A stretch of DNA of 64,000 nt from Mycobacterium sp. URHD0025 (GTDB lineage Bacteria > Actinomycetota > Actinomycetes > Mycobacteriales > Mycobacteriaceae), in the NCBI RefSeq assembly GCF_000426065.1, contig NZ_AUEQ01000007.1:62001-126000 (forward strand), in the 5' to 3' direction. Below are positions 17,048 through 25,242 of this stretch, piece after piece. How positions within the stretch are numbered: position 1 is the stretch's first letter; each line of letters opens with the position of its first letter. A program made the translations under genes and the position numbers. The notes beneath the pieces are model-generated. The model saw nothing but the letters and a program-made list of their open reading frames with translations. It was not told the origin of the DNA and did not search any database.

Positions 17048-17087
17048 ATTCAGCGTGAGCACAGCTTGGCCCTCATCGCGGGAATGC

Positions 17088-17885
17088 TCAGTAATTCACG
17101 GTGCCGAGCAGCCCACCGCCGGCAGCGACGGCATCACCGGTGATGCTCACGCTGCGCGGCGAGGCCAGGAAGGCGATGACGTCGGCCACCTCGGTCGCGT
17201 CGACCACACGTCCGATCGCGTTGTTGGCGATCTGCTTCTCGTAGGCCGCCACCTCGATTCCGGCGGCTTTGGCGGCGGCCTCGTACTGCGGGGTCTTGGT
17301 CTCGGTCCGGGTCTGGCCCGGATGCACCACGGTGACGTTGATCCCGTGCGGCCCAAGCTCATCGGCAAGGTTCTTGGTCAGCGCTGCCACGCTGACATTG
17401 CGGATGCTGCGCACGATCGAGTGGGTCTGCCGGTAGCCGAGACCGCTGACGTTGATGATCCGGCCCCAGCCCTGGGCCACCAGATGTGGGGCCACCGCGC
17501 GTGCGGTCCGCAGATAACCGACCACCTTGATGTTGACGTCGGCCCAGAACGCTTCGTCGCTGGTGCCCGCGAGATCGGGAAAGACCGCGCCGACAGCCTG
17601 ATTGGACGCATTGTTGATGAGGATGTCGACACCGCCGAGTTCCTCGACGGCATGCGCCACCAGCGCCTTGACCGACTCGTCGTCGCCGGTGTCGGTGACG
17701 ACGGGAATGGCCCGGCGTCCGCTGCGCTCGGCCACCTCGGCGGCGGCCTTTTCCAGCGTCGCCTTGGTTCGCGCGGCCAGGACCACGTCGACGCCCTCGG
17801 CGGCCAGCGCGTGCGCCACGGCCAGACCGATTCCCTTGCTGCCGCCGGTGATGATGGCCCGTTTGCCGGTCAGTTGTAGATCCAT
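17088..17885 (-). CDS. SDR-family oxidoreductase with altered catalytic motif
   Basis: The 265-residue short-chain dehydrogenase/reductase has an intact cofactor motif GGSKGIG at residues 15-21 and LINNASN, but where YxxxK should stand the sequence reads RSIRN before VSVAALTKNLADELG. So the catalytic Tyr and Lys appear replaced by Arg and Asn, while the serine strand (NVSGLGY) is kept. The downstream VVHPGQTRTE stretch is normal. It could act on a different chemistry or not be a reductase in the usual sense. Last gene of the long minus operon from 25158; 42 bases after the sfnB-like gene. Start ATG has an AGAGAG upstream. Confidence 0.85.
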   Translation of the reverse strand: MDLQLTGKRAIITGGSKGIGLAVAHALAAEGVDVVLAARTKATLEKAAAEVAERSGRRAIPVVTDTGDDESVKALVAHAVEELGGVDILINNASNQAVGAVFPDLAGTSDEAFWADVNIKVVGYLRTARAVAPHLVAQGWGRIINVSGLGYRQTHSIVRSIRNVSVAALTKNLADELGPHGINVTVVHPGQTRTETKTPQYEAAAKAAGIEVAAYEKQIANNAIGRVVDATEVADVIAFLASPRSVSITGDAVAAGGGLLGTVNY

Positions 17886-17927
17886 GTCATCTCTCTTTCG
17901 TGTTCTCTGGGTCGAAGCCGCGCCGCC

Positions 17928-19172
17928 TCAGAAGAAGGCGCCGTTCGGAAGTGCCGCACCGGTGATCTCATGTGCACCGATTGCCCTGGCTTTGTAGTGC
18001 TTCGGGTTGTGTGCGGCCAGGGTGCGGATGTTGCGCCAGTGCCGGTCCAGGTGAGAGCTGCGCCGCGCGGCGGTGCCGCCGCCCACGTCGAACAGGTCAC
18101 CGGCTGCGCGCAAGGCGAGTTCGTCGATGACGACTTTCGCCTTCGCGGCGCGCAATGCGGCGCGCAGCGACAGGTCGGGCTCGGCGGCGGTGCCGTGTGC
18201 GGCGTAGGCATCCGACAGCGCTTCGGCGGCCGACAGGACCAATGCCTCGGCGGCGAAGGCCTGACTGGACAACAGGCCGACGGTCTGCTGCAGAATCGGA
18301 TCCTCGGCCGGAACGTCCGATGCGGCGTGGTAGAAGGTGCGCTGCTTGGTGCGCACCAGGTTGGCCGCATCACGCGTCACGCGGCGCAGGATGCCGGCGA
18401 TCACGGCGGTGAGGTACAGCTGCGGGAAGGTCGCCGAGTATGGCAGTTCGCCGTACAGCGTGCCCCGGCGCAGGAACTCCTCGCGCTGGACTGCCACGTT
18501 CTGATAGCTGGTGGTCCCGCTTCCCGTGAAGCGCTGGCCGATGCCGTCCCAGTCGCGGTCCACGGACACGCCGTCACGATCGGCGGGGACCACCACCCGT
18601 ACCGTCTCGCCGTCGGGGCCTGTCGCACTGACGACGAGGAAGTCGGCGTACAGGTTTCCGGTGCTGTAGAACTTGGTGCCGCTGAGCCGTAAGCCGTCGG
18701 GCCCATCGGTGATCGCGGTCTCGAAGTCGCGGTTGCGCCGGCCCGCCTGCTTCCGGCTCAGCTCGGTGGTCGAGGTTCCGAACAGCTTGCCTGCCTTCAC
18801 CTCGTCGAGCCAGCGGGCGTCCACCCCGGGCTGCCGAAGCAGGCTTTCGGTGAAGTTGAAATGATTGCGGACGCTGTGGGCGACGTTGGGATCCACCTCG
18901 CCGAGCGCGATGACGGTTTCGAACAGCTGGGGGAGAGTGGCCCCACCGCCTCCGTCGGAGACCGGCAGTCGCAGTGCCCCGAGCCGCGCGGCTCGGATCA
19001 CCTCGAACTCCTCGAACGGGTGCCGGTCTTGCTGATCACGATCGACGACACCGGCGTCGATGTACGTCAACAGCTCGCCGAGCTGTGGTGATCCGAAACG
19101 CACGGGAGCATCGAAAGGTGGTACCTGGATGGATGTTTGGGCGGAATCTGTCGCGGTTTCGGTGATCGTCAT
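17928..19172 (-). CDS. SfnB/DszC-like acyl-CoA dehydrogenase-fold monooxygenase
   Basis: The 414-residue protein is a close paralogue of the gene at 4154-5374 along its length (LSGTKFYSTGN, GQRFTGSGTT, TKQRTFYHAASD, DPILQQ.VGLLSSQAFAAEALVLSAAEAL, DRHWRNIRTLAAHNPKHYKARAIGAHEITG, ending GAFF). FMNH2-dependent oxygenation of a sulfur compound is the expected reaction. Unlike the 4154 copy it has no overlapping NtaA-like partner; it lies 21 bases after a MetQ-like lipoprotein gene. GAAAGGA precedes the ATG. The near identity of long segments suggests duplication within the region. Confidence 0.85.
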   Translation of the reverse strand: MTITETATDSAQTSIQVPPFDAPVRFGSPQLGELLTYIDAGVVDRDQQDRHPFEEFEVIRAARLGALRLPVSDGGGGATLPQLFETVIALGEVDPNVAHSVRNHFNFTESLLRQPGVDARWLDEVKAGKLFGTSTTELSRKQAGRRNRDFETAITDGPDGLRLSGTKFYSTGNLYADFLVVSATGPDGETVRVVVPADRDGVSVDRDWDGIGQRFTGSGTTSYQNVAVQREEFLRRGTLYGELPYSATFPQLYLTAVIAGILRRVTRDAANLVRTKQRTFYHAASDVPAEDPILQQTVGLLSSQAFAAEALVLSAAEALSDAYAAHGTAAEPDLSLRAALRAAKAKVVIDELALRAAGDLFDVGGGTAARRSSHLDRHWRNIRTLAAHNPKHYKARAIGAHEITGAALPNGAFF

Positions 19173-19193
19173 AGTTGATCCTTTCGTGCGGGT

Positions 19194-20102
19194 TCAGGGC
19201 TGGAACGGCAGTTGCGCCGAAATGAACGTGCCGTGATATGTGGTCTGCAGGTACTGGGCCACCTCCTTGCTTTCCAGGGCATGCGCGAGCGCTGAAACGC
19301 GGGGATCACCCGCCAGCCGAGACGGGGCGACCAGGACGCGTGCGTAGGGATTGCCGGGCCCCGGCTCGATGGCCAGCGCATCCTTGGCCGGGACCAGTCC
19401 GATCGATGTCGCGGTGGTCGGGTCGAGGACCACGGCGTCGTAGTTGTGATAGACATCCTCGGCGTACTCGCTGAAGTCGAGGCCGCGGATGGCCAGATGG
19501 CGTTGTGATTCTGTGACATTGGCTTCCGACACCGACAGATCGGCGATGGTAAGGCCGCCGAACGGGCGGTCCAGCTTCACCAAATCCACGGACTGCAGCA
19601 GATAGAGGCTGCGCGCGAATCCCGCTTTGCTCGCAGGCACGGCAACCTCGGCACCGTGGGGCAGGCTCGTGCCGGTGACCTTGTCGGCCACCAGGTTCGA
19701 ATTCACCCAGTCGTCAGTGGGCGCCAGGTCCTTCCACTTCGACGAGTAGAGGGCGTACGGCGCGACGTCCACCTTGGAGACGATGCTGAGGGTGTCGAGC
19801 TTGTTGGCCTGCTGGTTGCCGAGAAACGCCGGCTGGGTCTGATAGAACGCCAGATCGGCTTTGCCTTCTGTCACTTGAGTGTTGGCATTGTCGGCAGCGT
19901 CGACGAGTTCCAGTTTGACCTCGCCGGCCAACTTGGACTTCGAGACGAATTCCAGTACGTCGCGATAGCCCTCGTCGCCGGCCTGGACACGCAGCGCATC
20001 GCCTGATGCGTTCTCGGAGTAGCTGACGGGCACGTGGTCCGAGCAACCGGCCAACGCCGCCGCCAGCACCGCAACGGCGAAGAGCCTGCGTGACAACCTC
20101 AT
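19194..20102 (-). CDS. MetQ/NlpA-family substrate-binding lipoprotein (orphan)
   Basis: The 302-residue lipoprotein starts MRLSRRLFAV with lipobox LAGC (Cys20). The body matches the NlpA/MetQ family: ELVDAADNANTQVTEGKADLAFYQTQPAFL, SLYLLQSVDLVKL, YDAVVLDPTTATSIGL. MetQ proteins bind methionine or related amino acids for a MetN-MetI importer, but no MetN or MetI gene is in the window. It may feed one of the Ssu-type permeases or a remote MetNI, or act as a scavenger. GTAGGAGA precedes the ATG; an in-frame upstream extension lacks family sequence. It is eight bases after copC-copD and 21 before the sfnB-like gene, in one operon. Confidence 0.83.
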   Translation of the reverse strand: MRLSRRLFAVAVLAAALAGCSDHVPVSYSENASGDALRVQAGDEGYRDVLEFVSKSKLAGEVKLELVDAADNANTQVTEGKADLAFYQTQPAFLGNQQANKLDTLSIVSKVDVAPYALYSSKWKDLAPTDDWVNSNLVADKVTGTSLPHGAEVAVPASKAGFARSLYLLQSVDLVKLDRPFGGLTIADLSVSEANVTESQRHLAIRGLDFSEYAEDVYHNYDAVVLDPTTATSIGLVPAKDALAIEPGPGNPYARVLVAPSRLAGDPRVSALAHALESKEVAQYLQTTYHGTFISAQLPFQP

Positions 20103-20110
20103 TGAATCTC

Positions 20111-21661
20111 CTACAGCACCTGGTAGTAGAACGACGCCAGCTTCGGGCCGGTCCCGTCGTCGAAGCGGACCGTCACCTTCCATCGCCCGGGCGACGGGAC
20201 GATGAGGCCGTCGCTGCGCCAGGTCACCGTGCCGTCGGCGGATCTGGTGGCAGCGACCTCCACCGGAAGCCGAGCGACATTGGCTTGTGCCGACGACAAT
20301 TCGATGTCGAGTTCGGGTGCAGTGTTTCCACTGCGCGGATAGGACACCGTGACGACCTGCGAGCCCCGGCGGACGGTGTCGATCGCGACCTCAAGGACCT
20401 CCGACCGGCCGAAGTCGAGTCGGGTGGCGACATCGGTGGTGTAGCTGTCGCGGGCCGGGGTCAGCGACGACAATGTCGATGTCGCGCCGATGATCAGCAG
20501 TGCCAAGCTGGTCTCGACCAGCAGGATGCGGGTCCGGCCAGGACTCTGGGTGCGGTACAACAGGTATCCGGCCACGAGTGCGGCCAGCACCAGACCGACC
20601 TTCACGACGAGCGTCACGCCGTAGGTGGTGGTGACCAGCGCTGCCAACGGGCTCACCTGGAGAAGGGCCAGACCGATGCCGGCGATCACCAGCAGCGCCA
20701 CATGGCCCACCGCCACCCGGTGCCAGCGACGCAGCTGGGCAGCGGCCGGCGGGATGAACGTGAGGATGCCCAGTCCGCCCAACCAGACCGCCACCGCGTA
20801 TACGTGGACCGCTGTCAGCGCAAACGGCAACGGCCACAGGTTGGTTGAGCCGCCATGCCCGCCCAGGGTGACGGCGGTGATCATCGCCGCCGCGTGGAGA
20901 AAGCCCACGGGTGTCCGGCCCCACGGAGGCCGGGCGAGGGTGACGAGGCTGAGCGCGGCAGCGACCAGCAGGGCCGCGCCGAACGGGGTGCCGAGCACCG
21001 TCGTGATGGTCGACGGTGAGATGCCGGAGAATTCGCCGGCTTGTTCGGCGGCCAGCACGATGAAGCGCCCGAGCAGGCCAAGAGTCAGTATCCCGGCGCC
21101 CCACCGGTAGAGGCAGCGGAAGCGTCGCGTGCCCGGTGTGTCCGGCCAGGCCCAGCGAGCAGCCAGGAACAGTCCGGCCGACCCGACGGTGCCGAGGTAC
21201 ACCAGAAACTTGATGGGCAGCAGCACCGTGCGGTCGATTGCGGACTGCCCACCTGCCTCGGACCAGTGCCCCTGCTCGGTCACCGCTCCGACGGTGAACC
21301 GGATGGACAGTGACACGACATGGGTATCGGCCGACACCACCCGCGCGGTGGCGAGATAAGCACCGTCAGGCAGTTTTTCGGCCAACTGGACCACGATGCG
21401 TTGCCGTCCGTTTTCCAGAAGCGGTGCGGCCAGGGGATGACGCTTCCCGTCGACGTCGATGAGCTGGGTGGAACCCTCGACGAGAGTGACCGGTTCGCTG
21501 AGATCGAAGGACAGCACCGGTGGTGAAGCGTCCAGCCGGGCGCCGTCGCGAGGCGTACTCGCGATGACGGTGGCGTGCGCGAACGCCGGTGCTGCCGTGG
21601 AGATCAGGCCCGCGGTGACGGCGCCCATCACCAGTGCCCACAGCGCGACACAGCGCCACAC
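20111..21661 (-). CDS. CopC-CopD fusion copper protein
   Basis: The roughly 516-residue membrane protein has a signal sequence, then a CopC domain whose mature N-terminus is HATVIASTPRDGARLD with the later SADTHVVSL: the first His and the Asp/His pair form the Cu(II) site of CopC. This is followed by an eight-TM CopD domain and a C-terminal extracytoplasmic part. CopC-CopD fusions import or relay copper at the membrane. The start is uncertain: the GTG of VWRCVALW, just after the ycnI stop, or a later GTG/ATG about 10 codons on. It is linked to ycnI, as in many actinobacteria, but here both sit between an SsuABC system and a MetQ-like/SfnB pair. Confidence 0.84.
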   Translation of the reverse strand: MWRCVALWALVMGAVTAGLISTAAPAFAHATVIASTPRDGARLDASPPVLSFDLSEPVTLVEGSTQLIDVDGKRHPLAAPLLENGRQRIVVQLAEKLPDGAYLATARVVSADTHVVSLSIRFTVGAVTEQGHWSEAGGQSAIDRTVLLPIKFLVYLGTVGSAGLFLAARWAWPDTPGTRRFRCLYRWGAGILTLGLLGRFIVLAAEQAGEFSGISPSTITTVLGTPFGAALLVAAALSLVTLARPPWGRTPVGFLHAAAMITAVTLGGHGGSTNLWPLPFALTAVHVYAVAVWLGGLGILTFIPPAAAQLRRWHRVAVGHVALLVIAGIGLALLQVSPLAALVTTTYGVTLVVKVGLVLAALVAGYLLYRTQSPGRTRILLVETSLALLIIGATSTLSSLTPARDSYTTDVATRLDFGRSEVLEVAIDTVRRGSQVVTVSYPRSGNTAPELDIELSSAQANVARLPVEVAATRSADGTVTWRSDGLIVPSPGRWKVTVRFDDGTGPKLASFYYQVL

Positions 21662-21665
21662 GTCC

Positions 21666-22376
21666 TTATGACCTGCGCCGCAGCACCACCGCAAGTGCGG
21701 CCGCGGTGCCGAGCGCCACCAGCAGGCTGACCAGCGACGTGGCGCGCCACCACCACGATTCTCCGACGGCAGGCGCGGCGGCAACCAGCGTGGTGTCGAC
21801 CGGCGCCGGCCCGCCCTGCGCACCGTGTCCGTCGTGACCGTGCGTGTGGTCGGGGGCGGACAGGGCCACGGCCGGGGCGGGATGTTCCGGTTCGGTGTCC
21901 TTGTCGATCGCGATCTCGTTCCAGGACACCACCGAACCGTCGCTGTACGTCTGATCTGACGGCAGCGAGACCGAGTCGACGTTCTCCGGCCACGGCCCGG
22001 CCGAGAAGGTGAACTCCCCGAACTCGGACGGTTTCACGCCGCCGGCCTTGTCCACCGCTCGCCAGGTGATCCGGGCTACGCGAGCGCTGTCGCCGGCGCC
22101 TTCGGTCTCGACGGAGGCGGTCCAGCCCGGAATCGGCAGCGTGCGAGCCGAGGTCAGATCGACGTCATCGGGCAGCGTGACAGTCAGAGCGACGGTGGAG
22201 GCCTGTTGCGATTCGGTCGGCACGATCAGGCTGACGATCCCGTACCCACCCTTCGGCGGCTGATGTCCCTCGTCGGCCCGGACATGGGCTGCGGCGGGAG
22301 CGGCTGTGAGCACCGCGCTCACCGTCACGGCACCGCAGAGGGCGAGTAGGCGGCGGGGGAGGTGTGTTCTCGACAT
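21666..22376 (-). CDS. YcnI-like (DUF1775) copper-associated membrane-anchored protein
   Basis: The 236-residue protein has a signal peptide ending APAAAHV, so the mature protein starts with a histidine followed by the YcnI domain (GYGIVSLIVPTES...AWRAVD-like strands). A His-rich linker (HTHGHDGHG) and one C-terminal TM segment ending in RRRS follow. YcnI binds Cu(II) through its N-terminal His in Bacillus and is usually encoded next to a CopCD protein, as here (four-base gap). It begins 13 bases after the SsuC gene of system 3, so it is in that operon. A copper chaperone or sensor role outside the membrane is inferred from family. Confidence 0.86.
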   Translation of the reverse strand: MSRTHLPRRLLALCGAVTVSAVLTAAPAAAHVRADEGHQPPKGGYGIVSLIVPTESQQASTVALTVTLPDDVDLTSARTLPIPGWTASVETEGAGDSARVARITWRAVDKAGGVKPSEFGEFTFSAGPWPENVDSVSLPSDQTYSDGSVVSWNEIAIDKDTEPEHPAPAVALSAPDHTHGHDGHGAQGGPAPVDTTLVAAAPAVGESWWWRATSLVSLLVALGTAAALAVVLRRRS

Positions 22377-22389
22377 GGGAGGGTCCTGT

Positions 22390-23259
22390 CTACTTGCTGG
22401 TGATCCCGAGTTGCCAGGCAGTGAGCCGTTTTTCGGCTCCGGCCAGCAAGAGGTTGAGTGTCACACCGATGATTCCGAGCACCACGATCCCGGCGTACAT
22501 CGCGGGTATCTGGTAACTCTCCTGGCTGGAACGGATATAGATGCCGATGCCCTCGGTGGCGCCGAGATACTCCGCCGCGACCAGTGCGGTGAACGCATAG
22601 GACGCGGCCAGGCGGATGCCGGGGAAGATGTTGGGGATCGACGCCGGGAGTACCACCCTGGTGAAGACATAGGCCCGATCGGCGCCGAGCGTGCGCGCGG
22701 CGTTGATCAGGATCTTCTCGACACCCTTGACCGCATTCACCGTGCTGATGAACACCGGCCAGAAGGCCGCCCAGGTGACGATGGCGACTTTCGATTGCTC
22801 GCCGATTCCGAAGAACAGCAGGAAGACCGGAAACAGCGCCAGGATCGACAGGCTGCGGAAGAACAGCAGCACGGGATCGAAAGCCTTCTCCAGCACGCGG
22901 ATCGAACCGACCAGGATGCCGAGAACCACGCCGAGGCTTACCCCGACGAGGAAACCGGAGAGACCGCGGCGCAGACTCGGCCACACCTGTGCTCGCAGGT
23001 CTCCGTCCGCGGAGAGTCCTTCGACCAACTTCGCGACGACGGTTTGTGGCGGTGTGAGGAACTTCGGGTCCAGTATTCCGGTGGCCGTGGCGACCCACCA
23101 CACCGCAAGCAGCAACACCACGCCCAGCAACCCGTAGAGGTATTTGTCGTACGTGCGTAGCCGGGCGCGTCGCAGCGAGCGGGTGTGCCTCGGGCGCGTA
23201 CCCGCACCCGTAGCCGAGGCTTCGGGTGCCGATGCGGTGCGGGGCTCAGTTGTTACCAA
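22390..23259 (-). CDS. SsuC-like ABC transporter permease (system 3)
   Basis: The 289-residue, six-TM permease shows ARTLGADRAYVFTRVVLPASIPNIFPGIRLAASYA as its EAA-type loop. The start is the TTG of LVTTEP, eight bases after GGAGGAGGT at 23265-23273 in the ATPase coding end; the upstream ATG-led frame is an extension into the ATPase gene. A basic N-terminal tail of about 35 residues precedes the first TM. Channel of transporter 3; followed after 13 bases by ycnI. Confidence 0.87.
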   Translation of the reverse strand: MVTTEPRTASAPEASATGAGTRPRHTRSLRRARLRTYDKYLYGLLGVVLLLAVWWVATATGILDPKFLTPPQTVVAKLVEGLSADGDLRAQVWPSLRRGLSGFLVGVSLGVVLGILVGSIRVLEKAFDPVLLFFRSLSILALFPVFLLFFGIGEQSKVAIVTWAAFWPVFISTVNAVKGVEKILINAARTLGADRAYVFTRVVLPASIPNIFPGIRLAASYAFTALVAAEYLGATEGIGIYIRSSQESYQIPAMYAGIVVLGIIGVTLNLLLAGAEKRLTAWQLGITSK

Positions 23260-24064
23260 CTTCGACCTCCTCCTTGAGGATCTGGGCGACCTGCCCGCGG
23301 ATCCGGCCGAACTCGGCACTGGCGCGCGCATCGTCGTCACGCGGTCGCGGCAGGTCCACCTCGATCAGCGCCTTGACCGCACCGGGGCGCTTCGTCATCA
23401 CCGCGATGCGGTCCGACAGGAAGATGGCCTCGTCGATCGAATGGGTCACGAACACAATGGTTTTCCTGCTCGATCCGGATTCCCAGATTCGCAACAGCTC
23501 GTTCTGCAGGAACTCCCGGGTCTGGGCGTCCAGCGCGGCGAACGGTTCGTCGAGCACCAGCACGTCCGGGTCGTAGGCGAGGGAGCGGGCGATCGCCACC
23601 CGCTGCCGCATCCCGCCGGACAGCCGGTGTGGCAGCTGGTGAGCAAAGTTGTCCAGCCCAACCGTTTTCAGAATCCGCTCGGAGATCGAGCGGCGTTCAT
23701 CGGCCGGCACCGACCGCACCTTGAGACCGACTTCGACGTTTTTCTGCACCGACAGCCAGGGGAACAGCGCGTAGCTCTGGAAGACGACGCCGACGTTCTT
23801 GCTCACCCCGCGAACCGGGGTGCCATCCAGCAGTAACTCGCCGTCGTCATAGCTTTCCAGCCCGGCGAGGATGTTGAGGAATGTCGACTTGCCGCAGCCG
23901 CTGGGGCCGAGCAGGGCAAGGAATTCCCCGTCGCGAACATCGAGGTCGAACCCTTCCAGCACCTCGGTGACCCCACTGGCGAGGCCCCTGCCCACGTCCG
24001 GGAACTCCTTGCGCAGGCCCGCCGAACGGATCTTCACGGTGTCCGCCTGCCCGTTGTCCGACAC
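23246..24064 (-). CDS. SsuB-like ABC transporter ATP-binding protein (system 3)
   Basis: The 272-residue import ATPase has Walker A GPSGCGKST, signature LSGGMRQR, Walker B VLVLDEPFAALD and VTHSIDEA. The SYALFPWLSVQKNVEVGLKVRS region places it in the SsuB group and close to system 2. It begins at a GTG two bases after the binding-protein stop. Its end EEEVEVGNN includes the Shine-Dalgarno of the permease gene. Confidence 0.9.
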   Translation of the reverse strand: MSDNGQADTVKIRSAGLRKEFPDVGRGLASGVTEVLEGFDLDVRDGEFLALLGPSGCGKSTFLNILAGLESYDDGELLLDGTPVRGVSKNVGVVFQSYALFPWLSVQKNVEVGLKVRSVPADERRSISERILKTVGLDNFAHQLPHRLSGGMRQRVAIARSLAYDPDVLVLDEPFAALDAQTREFLQNELLRIWESGSSRKTIVFVTHSIDEAIFLSDRIAVMTKRPGAVKALIEVDLPRPRDDDARASAEFGRIRGQVAQILKEEVEVGNN

Positions 24065-24066
24065 GA

Positions 24067-25158
24067 TCAGATCTCGCCGTCGGTGAGTACTTCGGTGTTG
24101 TCGGCCTGCGAGTCGATCAGCGCGGCAGACTTGGCGTACGGGTTGTATTCGTTGGTGGCGACGTCCTCGGGCTTGAGTTTCGCCTCCTCAGGGGTGAGGG
24201 TGCCGACCCGGTCGGCCAGCCCCCACCAGAAGCCGGTCTGTTGCTTGTCCAGGATCAGATTGTTCGCGTAGTAGTACTTGGTGATCTGCTCCTTGGGCAG
24301 CCCGGTCAGCCGCGCCACGACGTCCCGGTACTCCTCGGGGTGGGCGTTGCCCCAGTTGGCGACCTTGGCGAGGATCCCGATGAACTCCCGCGTCTGTTCG
24401 GGGTACTTGCGAATGAACTTGCCGCTGGCACTGATCGGCGCCAGGCCGCCGTCGTTGCCGGAATTGTTGAAATCCGAGAAGGCGACCTTGACGTCGTGAT
24501 CGGTGCGCAGCACACCGTTGAGCGGCGGGTGGATGACCGCGAGGTCGATGTCGCCCTGTTGCAGGGACTGGGGCAGCAGACTCTCGGACTGGGTCAGGAA
24601 TCGCACCTTGGTGATATCGACGTGGTTCTTGACCAGGTAGTCCTTGAGGATGAACTCCGCGCAGCCCTTGAGAGATGCCAGGCCGACCGTCTTGCCTTCG
24701 AGCTCTTTGAGATTGGACTCGTTGAGGTCTGAGTCCTTGCGCACGAAGTACTCCATGTGCGGCTCGTCCTTGGTGGTGTACGTGCGTGAGGCGATGACTT
24801 TCAGGTCGACGCCTGCCGCGATCGCCGACAGAGAACGGTTGAACATGAACGAGGCAAAGGTGATGTCACCGGTGCCCAGGAGTGCCGGAAGCTGACCGGA
24901 GTCGATCGCCCCCACATACTCGGGGCGGATGCTGGCTTTGTCCCAGAGACCGAACTCGTCGGCGATCTTGACCAGCGACGGTGCCTTGGGGTCCTCGGAC
25001 CACTTGAAGGACACCGGTTTGTTCGGATCGGCGGGGACGATCTCCTCGGACTGCGACTGCGCCGAGTCCCTGGGCGAGCACGCCACCAACGACGTGATCG
25101 CCAGGGCCGCGGCCGCGAACACCGCGCCGGCCCGTACCCGAAAATATTGCGTGGGCAT
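24067..25158 (-). CDS. SsuA-like substrate-binding lipoprotein (ABC system 3)
   Basis: The 363-residue lipoprotein has a signal peptide MPTQYFRVRAG..., lipobox SLVAC (Cys27), then DEFGLWDKASIRPEYVG, LEGKTVGLASLKGC, IDLAVIHPP and ATNEYNPYAKS. The ATG is fixed by GGAGGG seven bases upstream; longer frames are not supported. First gene of a nine-gene minus operon ending at 17088. Its promoter space is only 80 bases and carries the TTAAG-GTAGC element at 25226-25242. Family suggests uptake of sulfonates or related compounds. Confidence 0.87.
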   Translation of the reverse strand: MPTQYFRVRAGAVFAAAALAITSLVACSPRDSAQSQSEEIVPADPNKPVSFKWSEDPKAPSLVKIADEFGLWDKASIRPEYVGAIDSGQLPALLGTGDITFASFMFNRSLSAIAAGVDLKVIASRTYTTKDEPHMEYFVRKDSDLNESNLKELEGKTVGLASLKGCAEFILKDYLVKNHVDITKVRFLTQSESLLPQSLQQGDIDLAVIHPPLNGVLRTDHDVKVAFSDFNNSGNDGGLAPISASGKFIRKYPEQTREFIGILAKVANWGNAHPEEYRDVVARLTGLPKEQITKYYYANNLILDKQQTGFWWGLADRVGTLTPEEAKLKPEDVATNEYNPYAKSAALIDSQADNTEVLTDGEI

Positions 25159-25225
25159 TCTGACCCTCCGTAGATTGGTAGGCTTCAACGTTGAGTGAGA
25201 ACGGCTGGGCGACAAAGCAATATCG

Positions 25226-25242
25226 GCTACCGAAACACTTAA
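25226..25242 (-). promoter_or_regulatory. candidate sulfur-regulon element (12-base spacing)
   Basis: On the minus strand TTAAGTGTTTCGGTAGC, 14 of 17 identical to the element at 30112-30128. It lies 67 bases before the ATG of the system 3 binding protein and overlaps the stop codon of the PanE-like gene upstream, so it serves transcription restarting inside a minus-strand series. Confidence 0.5.
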
